DNA of 12,179 nucleotides from RGIG8709 sp045575975 (GTDB taxonomy: Bacteria > Bacillota > Clostridia > Monoglobales > Monoglobaceae). Shown one piece after another: positions 1 through 6,536 of this stretch (position 1 is the first letter of the stretch; every line of letters starts with the position of its first letter). The notes under the pieces were generated by a model, which did not search any database, was not told where the DNA came from, and saw only the letters and a program-made list of their open reading frames with translations. The position numbers and the translations under genes are program-made. The stretch covers positions 1 through 12,179 of the forward strand of contig JAZNFO010000056.1 in assembly GCA_045575975.1 (NCBI GenBank). Direction: 5' to 3'.

Positions 1-153
1 AAAGACGGTAGAGTTTTTTATTATGAAATTTATAAATCCCAGGAAGATAAATATATAGTCTCTGAAAACGGAAAACTTTTTTTCGGACTTGATGAAAACA
101 AGGTTAATGAATTTATAGATTATCTTATTGAACTTAATAAAACATTGATATAA
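1..153 (+). CDS. C-terminal end of an unidentified protein (partial)
   Basis: An open frame runs from the first base of the window to a TAA at 151-153 and gives the last 50 residues of a protein whose start lies outside. The tail is rich in Lys, Glu, Phe and Tyr and ends in NKTLI. It has no Cys, no obvious membrane segment and no motif I recognise. Its AT-rich codon use matches the genes downstream. Only 19 nt separate its stop from the tyrS start, so the two are probably co-transcribed. I cannot assign a function; the frame is convincing because it is open throughout and ends right before the tyrS ribosome binding site. Confidence 0.65.
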   Translation, partial: KDGRVFYYEIYKSQEDKYIVSENGKLFFGLDENKVNEFIDYLIELNKTLI

Positions 154-172
154 ATCGAAAGGAAAACAGAAG

Positions 173-1399
173 ATGAAAAATGTATTTGATGTACTGAAAG
201 AAAGAGGTTTGATTGCTCAGACAACACATGAAGAAGAGATAAGAGAACTTCTTGAAAAAGAAAAAATAACATTCTATATTGGCTTTGACCCAACAGCTGA
301 CAGCCTTCATATAGGTCACTTTATGCAGCTTGTTGTTATGAAGCATATGCAGAATGCAGGTCACAGACCTATAGTTTTGCTTGGTGGCGGAACAACAATG
401 GTTGGAGACCCAACAGGAAAAGCCGATATGCGTCCTATGATTAGTCAGGAAACAATTCAGCATAATGCGGATATGTTCAAACAGCAGATGTCAAAATTTA
501 TTGATTTTTCTGACGGAAAAGCAATTATGGTTAATAATGCTGACTGGCTTTTAAATCAGAATTATATTGAATTTTTAAGAGAAGTAGGTGTGCATTTTTC
601 TGTTAACAGAATGCTCACGGCTGAATGTTTTAAAACCCGTCTTGAAAAAGGACTTTCTTTCCTGGAATTTAACTATATGCTTATGCAGGGATACGATTTC
701 TACAAACTACATAAGGAGTATGATTGTATTATGGAGTTTGGCGGAGATGACCAGTGGTCTAATATTATAGGCGGTATTGAGCTTATCAGAAGAAAAGACG
801 GAAAACAGGCTTATGGTATGACATTTACCCTTCTTACAACATCAGAAGGTAAGAAAATGGGTAAAACAGAAAAGGGAGCATTATGGCTTGATCCTGCAAA
901 GGTTTCTCCTTATGATTTCTATCAGTATTGGAGAAATGTTGATGATAAGGATGTTATAAGACTTCTTAAATTGGTTACATTTGTGCCTATGGAAGAAATT
1001 GCCGAATATGAAAAATTTGAAGGTAGCAAGCTTAATGAGGTTAAATCAAGACTTGCATACGAGGTTACAAAAATGGTTCATGGTGAGATTGAGGCAGAAA
1101 AGGCTCAGCAGGCTGCTCTTGCTATATTCTCAGCTGGACAAAATTCTGAAAACATGCCGTCTTTTGACCTTTCAAAGGATATTTTGGGCGATGAGCTTTC
1201 AATTCTTGACTTACTTGTTGCAGTTAATCTTGCACCTTCAAAAGGAGAAGCAAGAAGACTTGTTCAGCAGGGCGGAATCAGTGTTGACGGCGAAAAAGTG
1301 ACTGATATTGCATATCTTGTTAAATCAGCCGATTTTGAAAAAGGTGAAATTGTAGTTAAAAAAGGTAAAAAGGTTTATTTAAAGGTTGTTTTGGTGTAA
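173..1399 (+). CDS. tyrS: Tyrosyl-tRNA synthetase (TyrRS, class Ic)
   Basis: Charges tRNA-Tyr with tyrosine using ATP in the cytoplasm. The 408-aa product has the usual length for bacterial TyrRS. Visible landmarks are the tyrosine/ATP pocket around YIGFDPTADSLHIGH (residues 35-49, with HIGH at 46-49), a GGDDQWSN motif at 190-197 (family GGxDQxxN), and the class I signature loop KMGKT at 228-232. KMGKT belongs with the KFGKT type of TyrS rather than the KMSKS type of TyrZ. An RNA-binding S4 domain covers roughly residues 340-408, with the SKGEARRLVQQGGISVDG stretch. The ATG at 173 is preceded by AAAGGA (158-163). A Firmicute tyrS is often controlled by a T-box leader, but only 19 nt separate it from the upstream frame, so none fits directly before it. 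Confidence 0.97.
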   Translation: MKNVFDVLKERGLIAQTTHEEEIRELLEKEKITFYIGFDPTADSLHIGHFMQLVVMKHMQNAGHRPIVLLGGGTTMVGDPTGKADMRPMISQETIQHNADMFKQQMSKFIDFSDGKAIMVNNADWLLNQNYIEFLREVGVHFSVNRMLTAECFKTRLEKGLSFLEFNYMLMQGYDFYKLHKEYDCIMEFGGDDQWSNIIGGIELIRRKDGKQAYGMTFTLLTTSEGKKMGKTEKGALWLDPAKVSPYDFYQYWRNVDDKDVIRLLKLVTFVPMEEIAEYEKFEGSKLNEVKSRLAYEVTKMVHGEIEAEKAQQAALAIFSAGQNSENMPSFDLSKDILGDELSILDLLVAVNLAPSKGEARRLVQQGGISVDGEKVTDIAYLVKSADFEKGEIVVKKGKKVYLKVVLV

Positions 1400-1438
1400 A
1401 ATAAACAAAAAATATATTTTTTGTATGATAATATGTAC

Positions 1439-1458
1439 AAAAATCACTATTGATTTTT
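1439..1458 (+). terminator. AT-rich hairpin after tyrS, weak terminator candidate
   Basis: AAAAATCA (1439-1446) and TGATTTTT (1451-1458) are perfect 8-bp complements around a CTAT loop. A second, purely A/T palindrome (AAAAAATATATTTTTT, 1407-1422) lies just upstream. Both are GC-poor, so a stable terminator is doubtful. They are nevertheless the only structures between the tyrS stop and the next promoter that could end tyrS transcription. The right arm overlaps the -35 element of the promoter called at 1450-1478. Confidence 0.3.
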
Positions 1459-1478
1459 AAGGTGAATTATTGTATGAT
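1450..1478 (+). promoter_or_regulatory. Predicted sigma-A promoter for the M42 peptidase operon
   Basis: TTGATT (1450-1455, four of six consensus -35 positions) and TATGAT (1473-1478, five of six consensus -10 positions) are separated by exactly 17 nt. Transcription would start near 1485, leaving a leader of about 125 nt before the first M42 gene. The leader holds the terminator at 1546-1570. No comparable promoter fits between that terminator and the ATG at 1611: the nearest TATATT (1590-1595) has no -35 and would start RNA at the ribosome binding site. Confidence 0.55.
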
Positions 1479-1545
1479 ATTAACATACCACAACAAACAA
1501 AACTTTTTTCATTTCCCTTAAATAGAGGTTAACACTTCTATACCT

Positions 1546-1570
1546 AAAGGTCGGCCAATGGTCGACCTTT
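1546..1570 (+). terminator. Intrinsic terminator in the leader of the M42 operon
   Basis: AAAGGTCGGC (1546-1555) pairs with GTCGACCTTT (1561-1570) over 10 bp with one G-U pair around a CAATG loop, followed by TTGGTTT. It is the most GC-rich hairpin of the region. The T-run is on the + side; the minus strand has only a poor T-tract, so it acts on rightward transcription. Because the likely promoter lies upstream at 1450-1478, it may be an attenuator rather than only the end of tyrS. A smaller hairpin, ATAGAGG/CTTCTAT (1522-1541), precedes it. Confidence 0.6.
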
Positions 1571-1610
1571 TTGGTTTATACGAGAAAATTATATTAAAGG
1601 TGTTGATTAT

Positions 1611-2636
1611 ATGGATTTTTTTGAAATTTTAAAAAGTATTTCAATAAGAGAAGGGGTTTCCGGTCAAATAGAGATTTGTGAATATTTTGAGAATATTTTA
1701 AAAGAATATTGTCATGAAACAATAACGGATAAAATCGGAAATGTAATCGGAGTTATCAAAAGTAAAAAGGAAAATCCAAAAAGAATGATGGTAGAAGCCC
1801 ATATGGACAGAATAGGACTTATTGTCAAGAATGTTGATGAAAACGGCTTTATATCATTTGATACAGTTGGCGGGGTTGATAAAAGAATTCTCTTATCTCA
1901 GGAAGTTATTATATGCGGAAAAGAAAAAGTTTTTGGGGTTATTGGTGCTAAGCCACCTCATTTAAGAGAAAAGAAAGATAATGATTCTGCCTGCGAGATA
2001 AAGGATATGTTGATTGATGTTGGAATGAAGTGCGATATGGTGAAAGAAAAGGTATCTGTAGGCGATTATATTATGCTTCCATGTGAACCAGTTAAATTAT
2101 TAAATGACAGAGCTGCAGGTGCTGCTTTTGATAACAGGGCAGGAATAACATCGCTTGTTGGGTTTTTGGAAATGGCAAAAGATATTGATTTTCCTTATGA
2201 TGTTTATGTTGTTTTTACAGCAGGGGAAGAATCAGGACTCCTTGGAGCATATTCTGCTGCTTTTAATATTAAACCTGATATTTCAGTTTCTGTTGATGTA
2301 ACTTTTGGAACATTTGGCAGTGAAGATACTGCAGGAACTTTTGAGCCTGGATGCGGAGCAGTTATTTTCAGAGGACCTGACACATCATATGAGGGAACAA
2401 AAAGGCTTATTAAAATAGCAGAAGATAGGAATATTCCATATGAAATAGAAGCTGCAAGTTCATCAGGGACAAATGCTTCTGCCATACAGAATGCAAGGGG
2501 AAGTGTTGAAACCTATCTTTTATCAATTCCACTTAAATATATGCATGAAACAGTTGAACTTCTGTGTCTTGATGATGTTTTGGCTGTTTCAAGGCTTATT
2601 CTTGAGATCGCAAAGGGAGGTGTCAGCCTTGCTTAA
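1611..2636 (+). CDS. M42 family metalloaminopeptidase (TET/FrvX type), paralogue 1
   Basis: Predicted cytoplasmic di-metal aminopeptidase of 341 aa, the normal size for the M42 family, whose members form self-compartmentalised dodecamers that trim short peptides. The expected ligands and catalytic residues are all visible: His64 in AHMDRIG, Asp174 in FDNRAG, the Glu206-Glu207 pair in AGEESGLLGA, Asp229 in VDVTFG and His312 in YMHETVE. The dimerisation-type insert lies at about residues 80-165 and contains KPPH. One deviation is GTNAS (286-290), where the family usually has an Asp (GTDA type). The ATG at 1611 follows AAAGGTG (1596-1602). Its 3' end overlaps the next paralogue. Substrate preference cannot be told from the sequence. 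The family is sometimes labelled endoglucanase (CelM), which I would not use. Confidence 0.9.
   Translation: MDFFEILKSISIREGVSGQIEICEYFENILKEYCHETITDKIGNVIGVIKSKKENPKRMMVEAHMDRIGLIVKNVDENGFISFDTVGGVDKRILLSQEVIICGKEKVFGVIGAKPPHLREKKDNDSACEIKDMLIDVGMKCDMVKEKVSVGDYIMLPCEPVKLLNDRAAGAAFDNRAGITSLVGFLEMAKDIDFPYDVYVVFTAGEESGLLGAYSAAFNIKPDISVSVDVTFGTFGSEDTAGTFEPGCGAVIFRGPDTSYEGTKRLIKIAEDRNIPYEIEAASSSGTNASAIQNARGSVETYLLSIPLKYMHETVELLCLDDVLAVSRLILEIAKGGVSLA
2615..2631 (+). promoter_or_regulatory. RBS and TTG start deciding the N-terminus of M42 paralogue 2
   Basis: GGGAGG (2615-2620) lies 8 nt before a TTG at 2629-2631. It sets the start of the second M42 gene inside the end of the first, an 8-nt overlap. 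An in-frame GTG at 2620-2622 sits on the Shine-Dalgarno itself, and an ATG at 2473 would bury 160 nt in the first gene. The TTG start gives MLKEYTELFG, which matches the N-terminus expected for the family. Confidence 0.8.
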
Positions 2637-3627
2637 AGAATATACAGAGTTGTTTGGTGTTTCAGGGTATGAAAATGCAGTAAGAAACAAAATTTTAGCT
2701 GACATAAAACCTTATATAACATCCTTTGAAATTGATTCTATGGGTAATCTCATTGCATATAAAAAAGTTGGAGAAGATAAAAAAACAATTATATTGTCGG
2801 CACATATGGATGAGGTTGGATTTATAGTAACAGGAATTACAAAGGAAGGGATGTTAAAATTTGATACTGTAGGCGGAATTGATGAGTCTGTTCTTGTATC
2901 AAAAAAGGTTTGTTCAGGAGATGTTTCTGGTGTTATAGGAATTAAGCCTTTTCATCATTGCTTGAAGGCTGAAAAGGATGAGGTGCCGTCTCTTGAAGAT
3001 TTATTTATAGATATTGGCGCAAAAAGTAGAGCTGATGCAAAAAAATATATATCAGTGGGAGATTATTTTGGATTTGTCAGCGATTATGTTGAATTTGGTG
3101 ACGGTTTTATAAAAGCAAAAGCATTGGATGACAGAGCTGGTTGCTGCATGATTATTGAAGTATTAAAGGAAGAATATGATGTTAACCTGATTTGTCTTTT
3201 TAATGTTCAGGAAGAAACCGGACTGAGAGGGGCAAAGGCATCTGTTTATGGGAAAATTGCAGATTATGCTATTGTTGTTGAATGTACAACTGCCAATGAT
3301 ATAACAGGAGTAAAACCTAATATGACGGTTACAACTCTTGGGGAAGGTGCTGCAATTTCTGTTATGGATTCTGCAAGTATTGGAGATAAGGAATTATATA
3401 ATATGCTTGTTGATAAAGCAGAGAAAAATCAAATAAAATATCAGAAAAAAAGAGCCGCCACAGGCGGAAATGATGCAGGAGCAATTCATATAGGAATGGG
3501 GGGAATAAAAACCTGTTCTGTTTCTGTTCCGTCGAGATATATACACTCTCCGTCCTCTGTTATAAAAAAATCAGATTATGATTGTGTTAGAAATTTAGTT
3601 ATTGCTTTTTTAAAAAGTTTTTCTTAA
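2629..3627 (+). CDS. M42 family metalloaminopeptidase (TET/FrvX type), paralogue 2
   Basis: From the TTG at 2629 the product is 332 aa, a typical M42 length. It carries the complete active site: His59 in SAHMDEVG, Asp167 in ALDDRAG, Glu195-Glu196 in VQEETGLRGA, Glu218 in VVECTT (Glu in place of the more common Asp at this ligand) and His306 in RYIHSP. The conserved GGNDAGAIH stretch is at 279-287. It is the most canonical of the three consecutive M42 proteins and should be an active cytoplasmic aminopeptidase. It shares the same order of motifs with the 341-aa paralogue upstream but is clearly diverged, so the duplication is old. The 8-nt overlap with that gene suggests translational coupling and production in related amounts, which would fit subunits of a mixed TET particle. 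That is inference. Confidence 0.9.
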   Translation: MLKEYTELFGVSGYENAVRNKILADIKPYITSFEIDSMGNLIAYKKVGEDKKTIILSAHMDEVGFIVTGITKEGMLKFDTVGGIDESVLVSKKVCSGDVSGVIGIKPFHHCLKAEKDEVPSLEDLFIDIGAKSRADAKKYISVGDYFGFVSDYVEFGDGFIKAKALDDRAGCCMIIEVLKEEYDVNLICLFNVQEETGLRGAKASVYGKIADYAIVVECTTANDITGVKPNMTVTTLGEGAAISVMDSASIGDKELYNMLVDKAEKNQIKYQKKRAATGGNDAGAIHIGMGGIKTCSVSVPSRYIHSPSSVIKKSDYDCVRNLVIAFLKSFS

Positions 3628-3642
3628 AAAGGATGAATAAAT

Positions 3643-4542
3643 ATGTTGGATAAACTTTGTAATATTTCATCTCCTGCTTCATATGAGGAGAGAATTAAAG
3701 AATTTATAATCAGTAAAACAAAAGAATATGTAAGCTCATATTATGTTGATAGTTTTGGAAATTTAATTCTTAATATTAATGGAGACGGTGATAAGAAAAT
3801 AATCGAATGTGGTATTGATGAGCCATTTCTTATGGCGAACCATTTTGAAGATAATAAACAGTTTTTCACGGCACCACCTCATTTTAGAGCCGAAGATTTT
3901 AAAAACAAGGAAATAGTATCGGATAAAGGACTGGTTTTAAAGGTTTTATCTTGTGAAGATACAGAAAAGATTAGTTTTTCTGACCTTTATGCAAAAACCG
4001 AGACTGAAACAGAGTTTGGAAAACTTTTATCTTATAATCCTGGGTTTGTTGAAAATAAAAGGTCTTACTCGGCTGAAAATATAATTTATAAGGCACCTTT
4101 GTTTGCGATTGTTTCTGCTATTAGGGAATTGAAAGATTGCAATAAAAATATATCCTTTTTATTTTCCTGTCAAAAGCTTCTTGCGGCAAGAGGTTTAAGG
4201 GCATATTTCTCTCTTGAAAGAAACGCAAGTGTTTTGTCTGTTTCTTGTGTTAAAGAAGATGAATATGTTAAATGCGGGAAAGGTGTTGTTATTTGTGTTA
4301 AGGAGAAAAGTTCATTTGTTTCGCAAAGAATAAAGGAAAATTTAGTAAGTATTGCTGAATGTGAAAAAATAGATTATATTCCTGCAATATTGTCTGAAAA
4401 TTTTAATTTGAAGGCTATTTTAACATCAGGAGCAGGTGCGGAATGCGGACTTTTGTGCGTTCCTTATGATAAAAAGAATAAAATTTTTAAAAGTGATATA
4501 AAAAATTTGATAAAATTGGTTATTTCTTATTGCAAACAGTGA
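3643..4542 (+). CDS. Degenerate M42-like protein lacking catalytic residues, paralogue 3
   Basis: This 299-aa protein aligns by eye with paralogue 2 along its whole length. SSYYVDSFGNLIL (31-43) matches TSFEIDSMGNLIA, ECGIDEP (55-61) matches SAHMDEV, CQKLLAARGLRAYF (176-189) matches VQEETGLRGAKASV, and LLCVPY (270-275) matches VSVPSRY. Every position expected to bind metal or do catalysis is changed: His to Gly57, Asp to Ile or Tyr near 147-149, Glu-Glu to Lys-Leu, Asp/Glu to Ser, and the final His is gone. The frame is intact, there are no internal stops, and a ribosome binding site (AAAGGATG, about 3627-3636) lies before the ATG, so it reads as a maintained pseudoenzyme rather than a decaying pseudogene. 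It begins 15 nt after paralogue 2. A structural or regulatory subunit of an M42 complex is a reasonable inference. Confidence 0.8.
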   Translation: MLDKLCNISSPASYEERIKEFIISKTKEYVSSYYVDSFGNLILNINGDGDKKIIECGIDEPFLMANHFEDNKQFFTAPPHFRAEDFKNKEIVSDKGLVLKVLSCEDTEKISFSDLYAKTETETEFGKLLSYNPGFVENKRSYSAENIIYKAPLFAIVSAIRELKDCNKNISFLFSCQKLLAARGLRAYFSLERNASVLSVSCVKEDEYVKCGKGVVICVKEKSSFVSQRIKENLVSIAECEKIDYIPAILSENFNLKAILTSGAGAECGLLCVPYDKKNKIFKSDIKNLIKLVISYCKQ

Positions 4543-4558
4543 GAAAATCGTATATAAT
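4530..4558 (+). promoter_or_regulatory. Predicted sigma-A promoter of the his operon
   Basis: TTGCAA (4530-4535, four of six -35 matches) and TATAAT (4553-4558, perfect -10) are separated by 17 nt. The start of transcription would be near 4565, about 26 nt before the GTG of the Cys-rich gene. The promoter overlaps the last codons of the third M42 gene. The leader is too short for a T-box or a His leader peptide attenuator. No terminator is visible between the M42 genes and this promoter, so read-through from upstream may add to expression. Confidence 0.6.
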
Positions 4559-4590
4559 ATTAAGGATATGTATAAAAGGGGCGAAATAAA

Positions 4591-4776
4591 GTGAAAAAAC
4601 AATGTGTTTTATATGACAGAGATTGTATTGACTGCGGAGAATGTGATATTTGCGACCTTGATGAAAATAAGATATGCGATAATTGCGGCAAGTGTATTAT
4701 TGGTGACAGAGAATATAACGAGTTAAAAATAGATGAAATTATTATTGAGGAAGAGGATAAAGAAGCAAATGAATAA
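4591..4776 (+). CDS. Small Cys-rich putative metal-binding protein
   Basis: A 61-aa acidic protein with eight Cys (residues 5, 12, 15, 18, 21, 29, 32, 35). It contains two CxxCGxC units, CIDCGEC (12-18) and CDNCGKC (29-35), joined by DICDLDENKI, and an acidic tail of about 20 residues. The spacing suits zinc or an Fe-S cluster; it differs from the ferredoxin CxxCxxCxxxC pattern in the last gap. There is no signal peptide or membrane segment. It starts with GTG at 4591 behind AAAGGGG (4575-4581). Its last 8 nt overlap the hisZ start, so it is the first cistron of the his operon. I do not recognise a function. A metallochaperone, a regulator or a partner of HisZ/HisG are all open, and none is shown by the sequence. 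That it is a real gene is supported by its motif content, RBS and coupling. Confidence 0.8.
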   Translation: MKKQCVLYDRDCIDCGECDICDLDENKICDNCGKCIIGDREYNELKIDEIIIEEEDKEANE

Positions 4777-5878
4777 ATTTTCAGAAAAAATGTTCAATAA
4801 AGATGAGAAAATCGAAATGGCGCTTCGTTTGCTATATGAAGAAAACGGCTTTAAGAAATTCAAGATGAACCGTTTTGAGGAGTATGATTTATATAGAGAA
4901 AATAAAAGTTTTTTAACAGGATCAGATATTATAACCTTTAATGATTTAAACGGTAAGTTAATGGCTTTGAAACCTGATGTAACTTTATCTATTGTCAAGA
5001 ATGTTAAGGATGAAGATGGAGCATTGAAGGTTTATTACAGTGAGAATGTTTACAGAAGCGAAAAAGGTTCATACGAGTTTAAGGAAATAGTTCAGGCAGG
5101 AGTTGAGCATATAGGGGAAATTGATGTTTTTTCTATGTGTGAAATTCTTATGCTTGCAGGAAAAAGCCTTGAAAAAATAAGCGATGATTATATTCTTGAT
5201 ATTTCTCATATCGGCATTTTATCTGAAATTCTGGATGAATGTAATTTTAAAGAAACAGACTATGATTTGGTTATAAAATATATAGGTGAGAAAAACACTC
5301 ACGATTTGAAGAATGTTTTTGACAAAGCAGGTGTATCAAAAGAGCTTTATGATGTTGTTTCTAAGATAACAAAGCTATATGGTTCTTTTGAAGGTGTTTT
5401 ATCGGAACTTGAAGGTATAATCGGAAACAGGGCTCAGACTGCAATGACTGAGCTTAAGAATATTTTTGATATATTAAAATCCACGGGTATAACAAAGAAT
5501 ATTAATCTTGATTTTTCACTCATAAATGATATGAGTTATTATAACGGTTTGATATTTCAGGGATTTATCCACAGTATTCCAAAAAGCGTTTTATCCGGCG
5601 GAAGATATGATAAACTTCTTGAAAAGCTGGGAAAAAATAAGCAGGCTGTTGGTTTTGCGGTTTATCTTAATCTTCTTGAAGGATTTTTCAAAGGTCACAG
5701 AAAATATGATTTTGATAATCTTATTACATATAGCGATAAATCTGATTTAGTTAAGATTTTTAAACTCAGGGATGAACTTATAAGTAAAGGCGAAACTGTC
5801 AGGGTTCAAAAGGAAAATTCCGGAGAGTTCAGTTTTAAAAATGTGATAGATATTGATAGCTTTGGAGGTGTGATATAA
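4769..5878 (+). CDS. hisZ: ATP phosphoribosyltransferase regulatory subunit HisZ
   Basis: HisZ is a histidyl-tRNA-synthetase-like protein with no charging activity. It joins short-form HisG in a hetero-octamer and is needed for activity and histidine feedback. The 369-aa product shows class II synthetase core features: LKPDVTLSI (68-76), YYSENVYRSEKGSYEFKE (89-106, motif 2 region), and SGGRYDKLL (276-284) followed by AVGFAV (293-298). The histidine A motif of true HisRS (RGLDYYTG) is replaced by INDMSYYNG (252-260), which argues for HisZ over HisS. A short C-terminal part after about 310 stands where HisRS has its anticodon domain. I chose the ATG at 4769, which overlaps the Cys-rich gene by 8 nt behind AGAGGA (4752-4757); an in-frame ATG at 4733 would add 12 basic residues deep inside the upstream gene. 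Its stop overlaps the hisG start by 1 nt. Confidence 0.93.
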   Translation: MNKFSEKMFNKDEKIEMALRLLYEENGFKKFKMNRFEEYDLYRENKSFLTGSDIITFNDLNGKLMALKPDVTLSIVKNVKDEDGALKVYYSENVYRSEKGSYEFKEIVQAGVEHIGEIDVFSMCEILMLAGKSLEKISDDYILDISHIGILSEILDECNFKETDYDLVIKYIGEKNTHDLKNVFDKAGVSKELYDVVSKITKLYGSFEGVLSELEGIIGNRAQTAMTELKNIFDILKSTGITKNINLDFSLINDMSYYNGLIFQGFIHSIPKSVLSGGRYDKLLEKLGKNKQAVGFAVYLNLLEGFFKGHRKYDFDNLITYSDKSDLVKIFKLRDELISKGETVRVQKENSGEFSFKNVIDIDSFGGVI

Positions 5879-6516
5879 TGGATAATATAATTAGTGTTGC
5901 ACTCCCGAAGGGAAGGCTTGGAGAAAAGGTTTTAAAAATATTTGAAGATATTGGATATGATTGCCCCGCAATTCATGAAAATAACAGAAAGCTTATTTTT
6001 GAAAATGAAGAAAAAGGTATTAGGTATTTCTGGGTTAAGCCATCTGATGTTGCAATTTATGTTGAAAGAGGTGCGGCAGATATTGGTGTTTGCGGAAAAG
6101 ATATCCTTCTTGAATATGAGCCAAATGTTTATGAACTTCTTGACCTTGATATAGGAAAGTGCAGAATGGCAGTTGCGGCACCTAAAGGATATCGCGAAGA
6201 CACTGAGAGGGCGGTTAAGGTTGCAACTAAGTTTCCTAACATTGCAAAGAACTATTATTCTTCCAAAAGCCGTGATATAGATATTATTAAGCTAAATGGT
6301 TCAATAGAAATTGCACCTATACTTAATATGTCAGATGTTATAGTTGATATTGTTGAGACAGGAACAACACTTCTTGAGAACGGTCTTGAACCTATAAAAA
6401 ATATTGTTCCCATAAGTGCAAGACTTATTGCCAATAAATCAGGATATAAGTTTAAGGCAGATAAAATCGAACAGATAAGAAAACTTATGCAGGAAAAAAT
6501 TAAGGAAAATGCATAA
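5878..6516 (+). CDS. hisG: ATP phosphoribosyltransferase, short form HisG(S)
   Basis: Catalyses the first committed step of histidine synthesis, joining ATP and PRPP to give phosphoribosyl-ATP. The 212-aa protein is the short form, lacking the roughly 75-residue C-terminal regulatory domain of long HisG, and so depends on HisZ, whose gene is directly upstream. Motifs seen are ALPKGRLG (8-15), KPSDVAIYVERGAADIG (54-70), CGKD (72-75), and the PRPP-binding loop DIVETGTTLLENGL (157-170), followed by SARLIANK (180-187). The ATG overlaps the hisZ stop (TAATG) and is preceded by GGAGGTG (5864-5870), a strong site that lies in hisZ and suggests translational coupling to give matched subunit amounts. 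Confidence 0.97.
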   Translation: MDNIISVALPKGRLGEKVLKIFEDIGYDCPAIHENNRKLIFENEEKGIRYFWVKPSDVAIYVERGAADIGVCGKDILLEYEPNVYELLDLDIGKCRMAVAAPKGYREDTERAVKVATKFPNIAKNYYSSKSRDIDIIKLNGSIEIAPILNMSDVIVDIVETGTTLLENGLEPIKNIVPISARLIANKSGYKFKADKIEQIRKLMQEKIKENA

Positions 6517-6518
6517 AC

Positions 6519-6536
6519 TGGAGGGCTGAAATTTTG
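6519..6536 (+). promoter_or_regulatory. RBS and TTG start of hisD
   Basis: TGGAGGG (6519-6525) lies 8 nt before TTG at 6534-6536. The TTG opens the hisD frame with MISILD and gives a normal HisD N-terminus. The nearest in-frame ATG lies too far inside the protein (residue 46), so TTG is the start. Confidence 0.8.

Noticed and set aside
134..463. Minus-strand open frame opposite tyrS (109 aa)
   Set aside because: Lies on the antisense of tyrS, has low-complexity Phe-rich content, no ribosome binding site pattern or recognisable domain.
588..1301. Alternative + frames inside tyrS (588-770 and 981-1301)
   Set aside because: They are shadows in another frame of the well-supported TyrRS and contain no domain of their own.
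2473..2628. ATG at 2473 as the start of M42 paralogue 2
   Set aside because: It would overlap the first M42 gene by over 160 nt and add a segment not found in the family; the TTG at 2629 has a proper RBS 8 nt upstream.
3643..4542. The third M42-like gene as a decaying pseudogene
   Set aside because: It has an intact 299-codon frame, an RBS and normal codon use; only catalytic positions are lost, so a maintained pseudoenzyme is the better reading.
4733..4768. ATG at 4733 as the hisZ start
   Set aside because: It adds 12 basic residues inside the Cys-rich gene; ATG 4769 gives the compact 8-nt overlap and a usual HisZ N-terminus.
4769..5878. HisZ as a true histidyl-tRNA synthetase
   Set aside because: The RGLDYYTG histidine A motif is replaced by INDMSYYNG, the C-terminal anticodon domain is short, and it stands directly before a short HisG that needs HisZ.
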